In this document: positions 1 to 8,507 of the stretch, piece by piece | How positions within the stretch are numbered: the stretch's first letter is position 1 | Layout of the letters: every line of letters starts with the position of its first letter | NCBI RefSeq assembly: GCF_900188115.1 | Contig: NZ_FZNW01000007.1 | Location: forward strand, 62,001 to 126,000 | DNA: 64,000 nucleotides | Direction: 5' to 3' | Source of the DNA: Haloechinothrix alba | Lineage (GTDB): Bacteria > Actinomycetota > Actinomycetes > Mycobacteriales > Pseudonocardiaceae | Program-made: the position numbers and the translations under genes | The notes under the pieces: model-generated | Databases searched by the model: none | What the model was told of the DNA's origin: nothing | The model's input: the letters and a program-made list of their open reading frames with translations, nothing else

Positions 1-350
1 AGCGAGGCCGCCCAGTGCCATTCGACCCCTTGGTGCGGTGACCATCCGGGCCGCTCGAGCCGCAGGAGCGGCACTCCGGCCCGGTGTGTAGCGTCGACGG
101 CCGAGGAGCTGATGCGCCCGGCGAACGGGTGTGTGGCGTCGACCACCGCGGCGACCCGCTCCTCGCGCAACCAGGCGGCAAGCCCCTCCGGCCCGCCGAA
201 GCCCCCGATGCGCACCTCACCCTCGGGTAGGCGAGGGGCCTCGACCCGTCCGGCCAGGGACGAAACCACACGTACACCGCGCTTCACCAGCTCGGCGGCC
301 AGCGCGCGTGCCTCGGCGGTACCGCCGAGAACGAGCAAGGGATAATCCAC
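1..350 (-). CDS. cobK: Precorrin-6A reductase, 3' end cut by window edge
   Basis: This enzyme reduces precorrin-6A with NADPH during corrin ring synthesis. Only about 116 N-terminal codons are present; the gene runs off the left edge. Translation from the GTG at 350-348 gives VDYPLLVLGGTAEAR at the N-terminus and VVDATHPFAG near residues 69-78. The GGTxEA nucleotide-binding turn and the DATHPFA segment are the hallmarks of the CobK/CbiJ family. It is divergent from cbiD with only 12 bp between the two start codons, so each gene's upstream signal must lie in the other's 5' end. Function is confident from motifs and from the surrounding cobalamin genes; the missing C-terminus cannot be judged. 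Confidence 0.9.
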   Translation of the reverse strand, partial: MDYPLLVLGGTAEARALAAELVKRGVRVVSSLAGRVEAPRLPEGEVRIGGFGGPEGLAAWLREERVAAVVDATHPFAGRISSSAVDATHRAGVPLLRLERPGWSPHQGVEWHWAAS

Positions 351-362
351 AACCACGAGACT

Positions 363-1457
363 ATGGGACAGACACTGCGTTACGGATGGACCACAGGGGC
401 ATGTGCGACCGCTGCCACGACAGCGGCGTACACCGCGCTGCTGACCTCCGAGTTCCCCGACCCGGTCGAGGTACGGCTACCCAAGGGCAAGCAACCGGCG
501 TTCGCGCTGGCCAGTGAGGGACACACGGGCGAGGCGGCGTACGCGGGTGTGGTCAAGGACGCCGGTGACGACCCCGACGTGACCCACGGCGCGTTGATCG
601 TCGCCACGGTCCGGCACGGCACTCCCGGCAGCGGGGTCGGCTTCGTGGCCGGGCCGGGTGTGGGAACCGTCACCAGGCCGGGGCTGCCGCTGGACGTGGG
701 GGAGCCGGCGATCAACCCGGTCCCGCGTCGCCTGATGAGCGAAGCCGTCGAACGCGTCGCCGCCGAGCTCGGGGGCAGCGGTGATGTGATCGTGGAGATC
801 TCCATCCCGCACGGCGAGGAGATGGCCAGGCACACCTGGAACCCACGGCTGGGCATCGTGGACGGGCTGTCCGTGCTCGGCACGACCGGGGTGGTGGTGC
901 CGTACTCCTGCTCGGCGTGGATCGACAGCATCCGGCGCGGTATCGACGTGGCGCGGGCGCTGGACGTGCGTCACGTGGCGGGCTCCACCGGCAGCACCTC
1001 GGAGCAAGTGGTCACCGAACTGTACGGGCTGGACGAGACTGCCCTGCTCGACATGGGCGACTTCGCGGGTGCGGTGCTCAAGTACCTGCGCAAGCACCCG
1101 GTGCCCCGGCTGTCCATCGCGGGTGGCTTCGCGAAGATGTCCAAGCTCGCGGCCGGGTTCCTGGACCTGCACTCGCAGCGTTCGCAGGTGAACTTCGGGC
1201 TGCTCGCCTCGATCGCGCGGGACGCGGGGTACGAGCACCTCGCGGAGCCGATGGGCAACGCCAACACGGCGGTGCACGCGCTGGACATCGCCACCGCCGA
1301 AGGGCTGGACCTGGGCGGGTTCGTGGCGGAGCAGGCGCGCCGCACCGCCCTCGACGTGCTGGGCGATGCGCCCGTGGACGTGGACATCGTGGTGATCGAC
1401 CGTTCCGGGACCATCGTCGGCCGGGCCCCCGAACCCGGCGCGACGTCGTCCCCGTAG
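363..1457 (+). CDS. cbiD: Cobalt-precorrin-5B C1-methyltransferase CbiD
   Basis: CbiD methylates C1 of the corrin ring with S-adenosylmethionine. The 364-residue product has the usual family length and opens with RYGWTTGACATAA (residues 6-18), the conserved CbiD N-terminus, followed by the PKGK and PHGEEMA segments typical of the family. ATG 363 is chosen because the homologous region begins at once after it. No good Shine-Dalgarno sequence is visible. A GATAAT hexamer at 341-346 could be a -10 box giving a very short leader, but this is inference. It pairs with divergent cobK and belongs to the same pathway as cobM and cobL downstream. CbiD is the anaerobic-type enzyme, yet it sits with Cob-type names such as CobL, as is common in actinomycetes. 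Confidence 0.93.
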   Translation: MGQTLRYGWTTGACATAATTAAYTALLTSEFPDPVEVRLPKGKQPAFALASEGHTGEAAYAGVVKDAGDDPDVTHGALIVATVRHGTPGSGVGFVAGPGVGTVTRPGLPLDVGEPAINPVPRRLMSEAVERVAAELGGSGDVIVEISIPHGEEMARHTWNPRLGIVDGLSVLGTTGVVVPYSCSAWIDSIRRGIDVARALDVRHVAGSTGSTSEQVVTELYGLDETALLDMGDFAGAVLKYLRKHPVPRLSIAGGFAKMSKLAAGFLDLHSQRSQVNFGLLASIARDAGYEHLAEPMGNANTAVHALDIATAEGLDLGGFVAEQARRTALDVLGDAPVDVDIVVIDRSGTIVGRAPEPGATSSP

Positions 1458-1516
1458 CCGCCGCGCTTCCTCGCTGTGCCGATGCCGGGGATTCCCGGCG
1501 TGTCGCTGCTGCAGTG

Positions 1517-1538
1517 TCGAACGTGTGTGCGATACCAT
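1517..1538 (+). promoter_or_regulatory. SOS-box-like dyad overlapping a -10 hexamer
   Basis: The sequence TCGAAC-GTGT-GTGCGA at 1517-1532 differs at one position from the actinobacterial LexA box TCGAAC-N4-GTTCGA. It is followed by TACCAT at 1533-1538, a TANNNT hexamer placed 6 nt before the GTG at 1545. This predicts a leaderless, DNA-damage-controlled transcript for the DUF222-HNH gene. LexA control of 13E12-family genes is known in Mycobacterium tuberculosis; the match here is seen, its activity is inferred. Confidence 0.6.
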
Positions 1539-1544
1539 GGTGGT

Positions 1545-2915
1545 GTGTCGGAGTTCGTGCAGGTGGTTGGTCCGGCTGGGGTGATGTTCGTCCCGGCCGG
1601 GCAGGCGCCTGCGGTCGCGTTCACGCCCGCCGAGCAGGCCGAGATCCGGTGCCGCACGTTCACCGGGCAGCAGGTCGGCGAGTTGAGTGCCGAGCAGGTG
1701 ATCGAGACGCTGGCCGCGGCCCGCCGGATCCGGGCGCACACCGATGCGATCGAGGCCCACGCCCTGGCCCGCCTCGACGAGTTGCGCGGTGGTGACCGGT
1801 ATGTGGCCGATGAGGCGGCGCTGGAGTTGCGGGTCTCGCGGCACACGGCGGCGCTGCGGCTGCACCGGTCCCGCCAGCTCACCGCCCGCATGCCGCGGGT
1901 GTTGGCGGCGATGGAAGCCGGGGACGTGGAGGGTGCTGCCGCGGGACGGGTGGTCGAGGCGACCGACACGGTGGAGGACGAGCAGGCCCGCCAGGTGGAC
2001 GAGCAGCTCGCGGAGAAACTCGAATCCGGCCGCATCAGCCCCACGAATCCGGCCAACCTGGCCCGCGCCGCCCGCAGGCTCGTGGAACAGGCCGACCCCG
2101 AGGGGCAGACGGAGCGTGCCCGCCAAGCCCGTGCCGGGCGCAAGGTGGAACTGCTGCCCGGCGAAGACGGTCTATCCACCCTCGCCGCCGACCTGCCCGC
2201 CGAAGTCGCCGCCTCCGCCTACGCCCGCATCGACGCGATGGCCCGCAAGCAACGTCACCGGGGTGACGAGCGCACCCTGGACCAGCTCCGGGCTGATATC
2301 CACGCCAACCTCCTCCTCGGGCAGGATCCCGGGGTGAGTGTGCCGGAGGCGGCGGCGACCGTGTTCCTGCACATGCCCATCAACACCGCACTGGGCATGA
2401 GCGACACCGGCTGCGAGCTCTCCGGCTACGGGCCCCTCCCCGCACCCATCGCCCGCCACATCCTGGCCGGCGAGAACAGCGTGTGGCGCACAGTCCTCAC
2501 CGACCCCGCCAGCGGCGCGGTACTGGACGTGGGGCGCAGGCGCTACCGGCCCACCACCGCCATCCGCGACCTGGTGGCCGTGCGCGACGCCGAATGCACC
2601 ACACCCGGCTGCCACCGGCCCGCCCAGCACAGCGACTACGACCACCTCCACGGATGGGGACGCGGTGAACACGGCACCACTGCCCACACCAACGGCGGAG
2701 CCAAATGCCGCCGGCACCACCGCATGAAAGACCACCCCCACTGGACCCTCCACCACAACCCCACCACCGGCACCACCACCATCACCACCCCCACCGGACG
2801 GTGCTACACCACGAAACAGCGTCCACCCGCAGCACCACCCGAACCGACCCCACCGGACACCCCCACCGACCGCACAACCAGCGGCACCGACCCACCAGGC
2901 GACCCGCCGTTCTGA
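1545..2915 (+). CDS. DUF222 / HNH endonuclease, 13E12 repeat family
   Basis: This 456-residue protein has an N-terminal helical DUF222 domain (about residues 20-300) and a C-terminal HNH nuclease domain: CTTPGCHRPAQHSDYDHL near residues 355-375, then GGAKCRRHHRMK. The paired CxxxxC and HH residues fit a zinc-stabilised HNH fold. Such proteins are repeated in actinobacterial genomes and may act in DNA repair or as selfish elements; no substrate is known. The start at GTG 1545 (VSEFVQVV) is chosen over an upstream ATG at 1476 because an SOS-like box and a -10 hexamer lie immediately before it. The gene separates cbiD from cobM and has no cobalamin role. Its C-terminal tail is rich in Pro and Thr and ends in a low-complexity stretch. 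Confidence 0.9.
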   Translation: MSEFVQVVGPAGVMFVPAGQAPAVAFTPAEQAEIRCRTFTGQQVGELSAEQVIETLAAARRIRAHTDAIEAHALARLDELRGGDRYVADEAALELRVSRHTAALRLHRSRQLTARMPRVLAAMEAGDVEGAAAGRVVEATDTVEDEQARQVDEQLAEKLESGRISPTNPANLARAARRLVEQADPEGQTERARQARAGRKVELLPGEDGLSTLAADLPAEVAASAYARIDAMARKQRHRGDERTLDQLRADIHANLLLGQDPGVSVPEAAATVFLHMPINTALGMSDTGCELSGYGPLPAPIARHILAGENSVWRTVLTDPASGAVLDVGRRRYRPTTAIRDLVAVRDAECTTPGCHRPAQHSDYDHLHGWGRGEHGTTAHTNGGAKCRRHHRMKDHPHWTLHHNPTTGTTTITTPTGRCYTTKQRPPAAPPEPTPPDTPTDRTTSGTDPPGDPPF

Positions 2916-2921
2916 ACCGCC

Positions 2922-3695
2922 TCAGAGCGACTCCGGCTGGGTGCGCCGGTCCCGGCCCTTCGAGTAGAGAAAGCTGTCCGGGAAGTCCTCTGTGGCCAGA
3001 ACCTTACCTACGAAGATGGTGGCGGCACGGGAGATGCCCGCGTCACGCACCCGTGTCGCGATCCCGGCGAGCGTGCCACGCACCACCTGCTCCTGGGGCT
3101 GGCTGGCGTGGGCGACCACGGCGACGGGGCAGTCCGGACCGTAGTGCGGCAGGAGCTCCTCGACCACCTGCTCGATGCGACCCACCCCCAGATGCACCGC
3201 GAGTGTCGTGCCGCTGGCGGCGAACGTCGCCAGATCCTCCCCCTCGGGCATGGCGGTGGACCGTGCCTGCGTGCGGGTGATCACCAGGCTCTGCCCCACG
3301 GTCGGCACGGTGAGCTCGCGTTTGAGTGTGGCGGCGGCCGCGGCGAACGCGGGTACGCCGGGCGTCACCTCGTACGGCACACCGGCCGCGTCCAGCCTGC
3401 GCATCTGCTCGGCGACTGCGCTGTAGACCGAGGGGTCGCCCGAGCACAGGCGGGCCACTGCGGGTCCGTCTCCGGTGCTGCCGGTGTGGGCGCTGATCAG
3501 CTCGTCGACGATCTCGTCGAGGGTGAGCTCGGCGGTGTCGACCATCCGGGCCTCGCCCGGGCAGTGCGCGAGCAGGTCGACGGGGGTGAGGCTGCCGGGG
3601 TAGAGGCACACGGCGCACTGCCCGAGCAGGTCACGACCGCGGACGGTGATGAGATCCGCCGCTCCGGGCCCGGCCCCGATGAAATGCACGGTCAT
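2922..3695 (-). CDS. cobM: Precorrin-4 C11-methyltransferase
   Basis: CobM transfers a methyl group from S-adenosylmethionine to C11 of precorrin-4. The 257-residue product is full length for the tetrapyrrole methylase family. Residues 1-20 read TVHFIGAGPGAADLITVRG, the family's N-terminal glycine loop, and CSGDPSVYSAV lies near residue 85-95, matching the GDP-x-x-Y loop that binds the cofactor. It follows cobL by 13 bp on the same strand and is probably cotranscribed with it. The ATG at 3695 has GGGAGG a few bases upstream on the minus strand, supporting the start. It is convergent with the DUF222-HNH gene, whose stop lies 6 bp away. Confidence 0.94.
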   Translation of the reverse strand: MTVHFIGAGPGAADLITVRGRDLLGQCAVCLYPGSLTPVDLLAHCPGEARMVDTAELTLDEIVDELISAHTGSTGDGPAVARLCSGDPSVYSAVAEQMRRLDAAGVPYEVTPGVPAFAAAAATLKRELTVPTVGQSLVITRTQARSTAMPEGEDLATFAASGTTLAVHLGVGRIEQVVEELLPHYGPDCPVAVVAHASQPQEQVVRGTLAGIATRVRDAGISRAATIFVGKVLATEDFPDSFLYSKGRDRRTQPESL

Positions 3696-3708
3696 CTCGT
3701 GTTCCCTC

Positions 3709-4974
3709 CTAGCCGGAGCTGTCCTGGCCCGGCTCGCTGACGAGCAGGCTGTACTGGGTGACGGTCCGGGCGGGCTGCCAGCCGGTGAACCCGCCGAGCG
3801 GCGCGGCGTGTTCCGCGCCGATGCGGAGGAGTTCGCCCCCGTAGTCGCGATACGCGGCCAGCAGGGCCGATTCGGCTTCCACGGTCACCGCGTGCGCGAC
3901 GAGCCTGCCGCCCGGCGCGAGCGCGTCGACGCAGGCCGGAACCATCCCCGGCGCGCTCACCGCGCCGCCGAGGAAGATCGCGTCCGGTCTTTCGTCCGCG
4001 GGCAGGCCGTCCGGTGCGGCGTCGGTGACCACGCGCAGGTCGGGTACGCCGAGCAGGTGCGCGTTGCGTCCGATCCGCGCGGCCCGTGTGGGGTCGCGCT
4101 CGACAGCCAGCGCCCGGTTACTCGGGTGCACCCGGCACCACTCCACAGCGACACTGCCTGCGCCCGCGCCGATGTCCCACAGCAACTGGCCCGGTAACGG
4201 GGCGAGCCTGGCCAGCGCAGCGGCACGCAGGTCCCGCTTGGTGATCTGACCGTCGTGCTCGAACGCGTCGTCGGGCAGGCCCGCGATGGTGGTGTGCGGG
4301 ACCGTGCCGGCGTCGGCGGCGCACTCGACGGCCACGACGTTGAGGTCGGAACCCGGCGGGTGCGACCAGCCGCGCGCCGTCCCCTGGTAACTGCGCTCGC
4401 CGTCCGCGCCGAGGTTCTCCAGCACGGTCAGGGTGCTTGGCCCGTAGCCGCGGTCGGCCAGCAGCCCGGCGACCTCGCCCGGTGTGTCGGCGGTGGACGA
4501 CAGCACCAGCAGCCGCCTGCCCGGTGCCAGTGCCCGTGCCACGCGGTCCACGCTGCGCGCGACCGAGCTGATCACCTCGGTCTCCTCGAATGACCAGCCG
4601 AGCCGGGCGCGCGCCAGCGTCACCGAGGACAGCGCGGGCACGACGCGGACCGACGCCTGCCCGTACCGCGTGATCAGCGTGGTCGCTATCCCGGAAAGCA
4701 GGGGGTCGCCGCTGGCGAGAACGCACCTGCGCCGCTCGGCGTGCTCGGCGAGCAGCCCGTCCAGCGCGGGCAGTAGCGGGCTCGGCCACTCCACCCTGGT
4801 CGCCGGGACGGACGCCGGGACGAGCTCGAGCTGGCGCCTGCCGCCGAACAGCACGTCACACGCGCCGATCTCGTCCCGGGCCCCGTCCGCAAGGCCGGGC
4901 CAGCCGTCGGCGCCGATACCGACGACGGTGAGCACGTCGTTCGTGGGGTGGTTGGCGGGGGGCACGCCTCGCAC
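3709..4974 (-). CDS. cobL: Precorrin-6Y C5,15-methyltransferase (decarboxylating), CbiE-CbiT fusion
   Basis: CobL methylates C5 and C15 of the ring and removes the acetate side chain at C12. The 421-residue protein joins two domains: an N-terminal CbiE-type methylase (VLTVVGIGADGWPGLADGA, then LASGDPLLSGIA near residue 85) and a C-terminal CbiT-type methyltransferase with the SAM-binding segment LLWDIGAGAGSVAVEW near residue 262. The start is uncertain. GTG 4974 is listed, but GTG 4965 lies 7 nt after a TACCGT hexamer and could be a leaderless start, and GTG 4935 begins where family homology starts. It precedes cobM and follows an asparaginase gene on the same strand. Confidence 0.92.
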   Translation of the reverse strand: MRGVPPANHPTNDVLTVVGIGADGWPGLADGARDEIGACDVLFGGRRQLELVPASVPATRVEWPSPLLPALDGLLAEHAERRRCVLASGDPLLSGIATTLITRYGQASVRVVPALSSVTLARARLGWSFEETEVISSVARSVDRVARALAPGRRLLVLSSTADTPGEVAGLLADRGYGPSTLTVLENLGADGERSYQGTARGWSHPPGSDLNVVAVECAADAGTVPHTTIAGLPDDAFEHDGQITKRDLRAAALARLAPLPGQLLWDIGAGAGSVAVEWCRVHPSNRALAVERDPTRAARIGRNAHLLGVPDLRVVTDAAPDGLPADERPDAIFLGGAVSAPGMVPACVDALAPGGRLVAHAVTVEAESALLAAYRDYGGELLRIGAEHAAPLGGFTGWQPARTVTQYSLLVSEPGQDSSG

Positions 4975-5039
4975 GGTATCCGAGCGGCTGACCGGCGGCG
5001 CGGTCGGTCCAGAGCTCGGAGGTGGCGCTGCAGGGCAGG

Positions 5040-6074
5040 TCAGCCCGCCAGGGCGGCGAACGTGTCGGAGATCTCGGTGTGGCCGGCATCGCGCTCCAGC
5101 AGCCGGACCAGCAGGATGCGGGCCTTGAACGGGTCGAGGAACCCGGCGTTGATCAGCCCGCGCCGCTGCAGGTCCTGCTCGGAGCCCGGATAGCCGTAGC
5201 TGGCACGGTGCACCGCACCCGCTCCGGTGCGGGTAGCCAGCACCACCGGTACCCGCGCGGCGTAGGTGGCGAGCAGGTCGACCGTGTCTTCCGGCACGTG
5301 GCCCACCCCGAACCCGGCGACGACCAGCCCGTCCAGCCCCGGCCGGTAGGGCCGGAGCAGCGCGAGATCGTCGCCGAGCGCGGTCGGGACGACCGGCACG
5401 GTCCGCGGGTCGGGGGCGTCCGGTCGCGGCAGGACGGTGCGCGCTTCCGGTCGCACCAGCAGGCGGGGCGTGCCCTCCACGAGGTGCCCGATCGGGCCGG
5501 TGTCCGGTGAGGCGAAGGCCGCGGTGCTGGTGGTGTGTGTCTTGCGGACGTGCCTGGACGAGTGGATCTCGTCGGACATCACCACGAGGCAGCCGAGGCC
5601 GCGCACGGCGGGCTCGGCCGCGACCGCGATCGCCGCGAGCAGGTTGGCGGGACCGTCGGCCCCGGCCAGGCTGGGGCTGCGCATCGCGCCGGTCACCACG
5701 AGCGGGATGTCCGCGCGCACGGTGAGGTCCAGGAAGAACGCCGACTCCTCCAGGGTGTCGGTGCCCTGGGTGACGACGACGCCGTCGGTATCCGAATCGG
5801 CGAGCTTGTCGACGAGCGTGGTGAGCTCGGCCAGGTCGGCCAGGCCCAGCGACGGGCTCGGCACGGACCGGAGGGTGTGCGTGGTCAGCTCGACGCCGCG
5901 CTCCGCCAGCCCGGGAACCGACTCCAGCAGGTCATCGGCATCCAGCTCGGGTGCCGCGCCATCCCCGTCCGGCGATCGGGTCATGGCGATCGTGCCGCCG
6001 AGCGCGATCACCGCGATGCGTGGTGTGGATGCATTGCGCACGCCTGGAACACTCCCGTCGAGTCGATGTGTCAC
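5040..6074 (-). CDS. L-asparaginase (bacterial type I/II fold)
   Basis: This 344-residue protein hydrolyses asparagine to aspartate and ammonia. Both nucleophile regions of the classical family are visible: VIALGGTIAM near residue 24-33 with the catalytic Thr, and VVTQGTDTLEES near residue 100-111 with the TxGTDT signature. No signal peptide is seen, so a cytoplasmic enzyme is likely. It lies upstream of cobL on the same strand with 65 bp between, so it may lead that transcript, but it has no known role in cobalamin synthesis. A second asparaginase of an unrelated family occurs at 41763-42740. The exact start is uncertain because the first 17 residues are not conserved in the family. Confidence 0.88.
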   Translation of the reverse strand: MTHRLDGSVPGVRNASTPRIAVIALGGTIAMTRSPDGDGAAPELDADDLLESVPGLAERGVELTTHTLRSVPSPSLGLADLAELTTLVDKLADSDTDGVVVTQGTDTLEESAFFLDLTVRADIPLVVTGAMRSPSLAGADGPANLLAAIAVAAEPAVRGLGCLVVMSDEIHSSRHVRKTHTTSTAAFASPDTGPIGHLVEGTPRLLVRPEARTVLPRPDAPDPRTVPVVPTALGDDLALLRPYRPGLDGLVVAGFGVGHVPEDTVDLLATYAARVPVVLATRTGAGAVHRASYGYPGSEQDLQRRGLINAGFLDPFKARILLVRLLERDAGHTEISDTFAALAG

Positions 6075-6149
6075 CGCGTGATCAGCACTGTGGGTACACG
6101 ATGGGACTTCTCACGTCCACCTCCGCATACGGTTGTGGGATGATGCGCC

Positions 6150-6285
6150 GGGCGGCCAAGCGAGGAACCTGGTGAGCGCCGCGAGCGCGAGTCCAGGGCG
6201 GTCCCGCCACTGTGACCGGCCCGCCCTCGCCGGTAGCCGACACCCGTCGGCTCGCGGGGCGGCCGGGAGCCAGAGCGTCGCTGGC
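6150..6285 (+). ncRNA. Cobalamin riboswitch upstream of cobaltochelatase operon
   Basis: The stretch carries the core of an adenosylcobalamin riboswitch in order: GGAACCTGGTGAG (6164-6176), GAGTCCAGGGCGG (6189-6201), the B12 box GTCCCGCCACTGTGA (6201-6215), and GGGAGCCAGAG (6265-6275). The distances fit the known fold, in which the ligand-bound form hides the translation start region. It lies about 80 bases ahead of the chelatase start at 6366 and predicts shut-off of chelatase-cobO-cobB-cobC when cobalamin is plentiful. The outer limits are approximate because the P1 helix was not drawn. Confidence 0.88.
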
Positions 6286-6365
6286 CGTCGCCCGTGCCGG
6301 GGATATCCCGGGCGTGGCCGAGCTGGAGCGGGCGAGGATACCCGTCGATAGCGAAGGAGTCGTTC

Positions 6366-8507
6366 GTGCGACCGTTTCCGTTCACCGCCGTGGTAGGCAT
6401 GGCCGACCTGCGGCTCGCCCTCGTGCTCTCCGCCGTGTCACCGGCCATCGGAGGGGTCCTGGTGCGCGGCGAGAAGGGCACCGCGAAATCCACCATGGTC
6501 CGTGCGCTCGCCGGGCTGCTGCCCGATGTCGACGTGGTGGACGGCTGCCGGTTCTCCTGCGACCCGGCCGACCCGGACCCGGCGTGCCCGGACGGCCCGC
6601 ACGAGGACGGTAGCGGCCATCACCGGCGTCCGGCCCGGCTCGTGGAGCTGCCGGTGGGGGCCGCTGAGGACCGCGTGGTGGGTTCGCTGAACCTGGAGCG
6701 TGCGCTCGGCGAGGGCGTCACCGACTACCAGCCGGGGCTGCTCGCCGCGGCGCACCGTGGCCTGCTCTACGTCGACGAGGTCAACCTGCTGCATGACCAC
6801 CTGGTCGACGTCCTGCTGGACGCCGCGGCGATGGGCAGGTCGACGGTCGAGCGGGAGGGCGTGTCGATCTCGCATGCCGCGCGGTTCGTGCTGATCGGGA
6901 CGATGAACCCGGAGGAGGGCGAGCTGCGCCCCCAGCTGCTTGACCGTTTCGGGCTCACCGTCGAGGTCGCTACCAGCCACGACGCCCAGGAGCGGGTGGA
7001 GGTCGTGCGCAGGCGGATGGCCTACGAGAGCGACCCGGACGACTTCGCCGACACCTACGCCGACTCCGAGGCCGAGCTGGCCAAGAAGATCGACGCGGCG
7101 CAGCAGCTGCTGCCGTCCGTGCGGCTGACCGACAGCGCGCTCGTGCAGATCGCCGAGGTGTGCGCCTCGTTCGAGGTCGACGGGATGCGGGGGGACATCG
7201 TGATGGCGCGCACCGCGGCGGCGCACGCCGCGTGGGCCGGTCGCGACGAGATCACCACCGAGGACATCCGGGTCGCCGCACGCCTCGCGCTACCGCACCG
7301 GCGTAGGCGCAACCCGTTCGATGCCCCCGGCATCGACGATCAGGAGCTCGAGAACGCCCTCGACCAGGCGCGATCCGAACTGGACTCGTCCGGTTCGGAC
7401 GGTCCGGATTCCGACGACCCGCCCGGCGGGCAGGACGGCCCGGACGGTCCCGATGGTCCGGATGGCCCCGATGGCCCCGATGGTCCGGACGGGCCGGACG
7501 GGCCCGGCGGTGGTGTGCCGGAGGGCGCACCGCAGGAGCAGCAGGGTGGCAGGCAGGACCGGACGCAGCAGCAGGGCGAGCACGGCGAGCAGGGCAACAG
7601 CGAGCAGGGCAACAGCGAGCAGGAGTCCGGGAGCGGGGGCAAGGACCCCGAACGCACCGTGGGTTCCGGCAGCCCGTACCGGGCGCGGTTGCTGTCGGTG
7701 GACGGCAGCGGCTCCGGGGAGCAGGGCAAGCGCTCCCGGGCGATCACCGAGACCGGGCGCACGATCGGTGTGCAGCCCCCGGGTGGCCGCGATTCGGGCC
7801 GTTCACGCAGCCCTCACCTGATCGCCACGCTGCGCGCCGCCGCGCCGCACCAGCGCGCGCGGGGGCGCACCGGATCCGGTCTCGTCGTCCAGCCGCGCGA
7901 CCTGCGTTACGCACAGCGCGAGGGCAAGGAAAGCAACCTGGTGCTGTTCTGCGTGGACGCATCAGGCTCGATGGGGGCACGGGAACGCATGCGGGAGGTC
8001 AAGTCGGCCGTGCTGTCCCTGCTGCTGGATGCCTACCAGCGGCGCGACAAGGTCGGCATGGTGGCGTTCCGGGGCTCGGAGGCCACGCTCGCGCTGCCCG
8101 CGACCTCCAGCGTGGAGGCCGCGGCCGCGCGCCTGGAGGACCTGCCCACCGGTGGGCGTACCCCGCTGGCCGAGGGGCTGCGCAAGTCCGCGGAGACGCT
8201 GCGGATCGAGGCGATCCGTGACCCGCGCAGGCGCCCGCTGCTCGTCGTCGTCACGGACGGGCGGGCCACCAGCGGTAGCGAGCCGGTCGCCCGCTCGCAC
8301 GCGGCCGCGGACGCGCTGGCCGCGAGCGGGACCGCCAGCGTGGTGATGGACTGTGAGACCGGCCGGATGCGGCTCGGGCTCGCCGGTGAGCTCGCCGAGC
8401 GGTTGGGCGGCGAGCACGTCCCGCTGGGCTCGGTCGCCGCGGACGCCCTGGCCGGGGAGATCAAGGCGCGCACCGCGCAGGCGAGCACGATACGGAGGGC
8501 AGCGTAA
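6366..8507 (+). CDS. Cobaltochelatase ChlI-ChlD type subunit (AAA ATPase plus VWA)
   Basis: This protein resembles fused magnesium-chelatase I and D subunits and, by context, powers cobalt insertion with CobN, which is not in the window. It has 713 residues. The AAA+ domain carries Walker A GEKGTAKS at residues 35-42 and Walker B LLYVDEVNLL near residue 135. A linker of seven or so GPD triplets (about residues 357-380) and EQGNS repeats follows. The C-terminal von Willebrand A domain has the metal site FCVDASGSMG near residue 530. GTG 6366 is chosen because AAGGAG lies at 6354-6359 and family homology starts directly after it. An upstream ATG at 6294 would overlap the riboswitch. The stop overlaps cobO by one base. 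Confidence 0.92.
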   Translation: MRPFPFTAVVGMADLRLALVLSAVSPAIGGVLVRGEKGTAKSTMVRALAGLLPDVDVVDGCRFSCDPADPDPACPDGPHEDGSGHHRRPARLVELPVGAAEDRVVGSLNLERALGEGVTDYQPGLLAAAHRGLLYVDEVNLLHDHLVDVLLDAAAMGRSTVEREGVSISHAARFVLIGTMNPEEGELRPQLLDRFGLTVEVATSHDAQERVEVVRRRMAYESDPDDFADTYADSEAELAKKIDAAQQLLPSVRLTDSALVQIAEVCASFEVDGMRGDIVMARTAAAHAAWAGRDEITTEDIRVAARLALPHRRRRNPFDAPGIDDQELENALDQARSELDSSGSDGPDSDDPPGGQDGPDGPDGPDGPDGPDGPDGPDGPGGGVPEGAPQEQQGGRQDRTQQQGEHGEQGNSEQGNSEQESGSGGKDPERTVGSGSPYRARLLSVDGSGSGEQGKRSRAITETGRTIGVQPPGGRDSGRSRSPHLIATLRAAAPHQRARGRTGSGLVVQPRDLRYAQREGKESNLVLFCVDASGSMGARERMREVKSAVLSLLLDAYQRRDKVGMVAFRGSEATLALPATSSVEAAAARLEDLPTGGRTPLAEGLRKSAETLRIEAIRDPRRRPLLVVVTDGRATSGSEPVARSHAAADALAASGTASVVMDCETGRMRLGLAGELAERLGGEHVPLGSVAADALAGEIKARTAQASTIRRAA

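Noticed and set aside
6294-6365. Upstream ATG giving a longer chelatase subunit
   Set aside because: The extra 24 residues run out of the riboswitch, while GTG 6366 has a good Shine-Dalgarno site and matches the family start.
6212-6613. Plus-strand frame with an AVARAGDIPGVAELE segment resembling an acetyltransferase start
   Set aside because: It overlaps the riboswitch and the chelatase gene in another frame and continues as Arg-rich nonsense.
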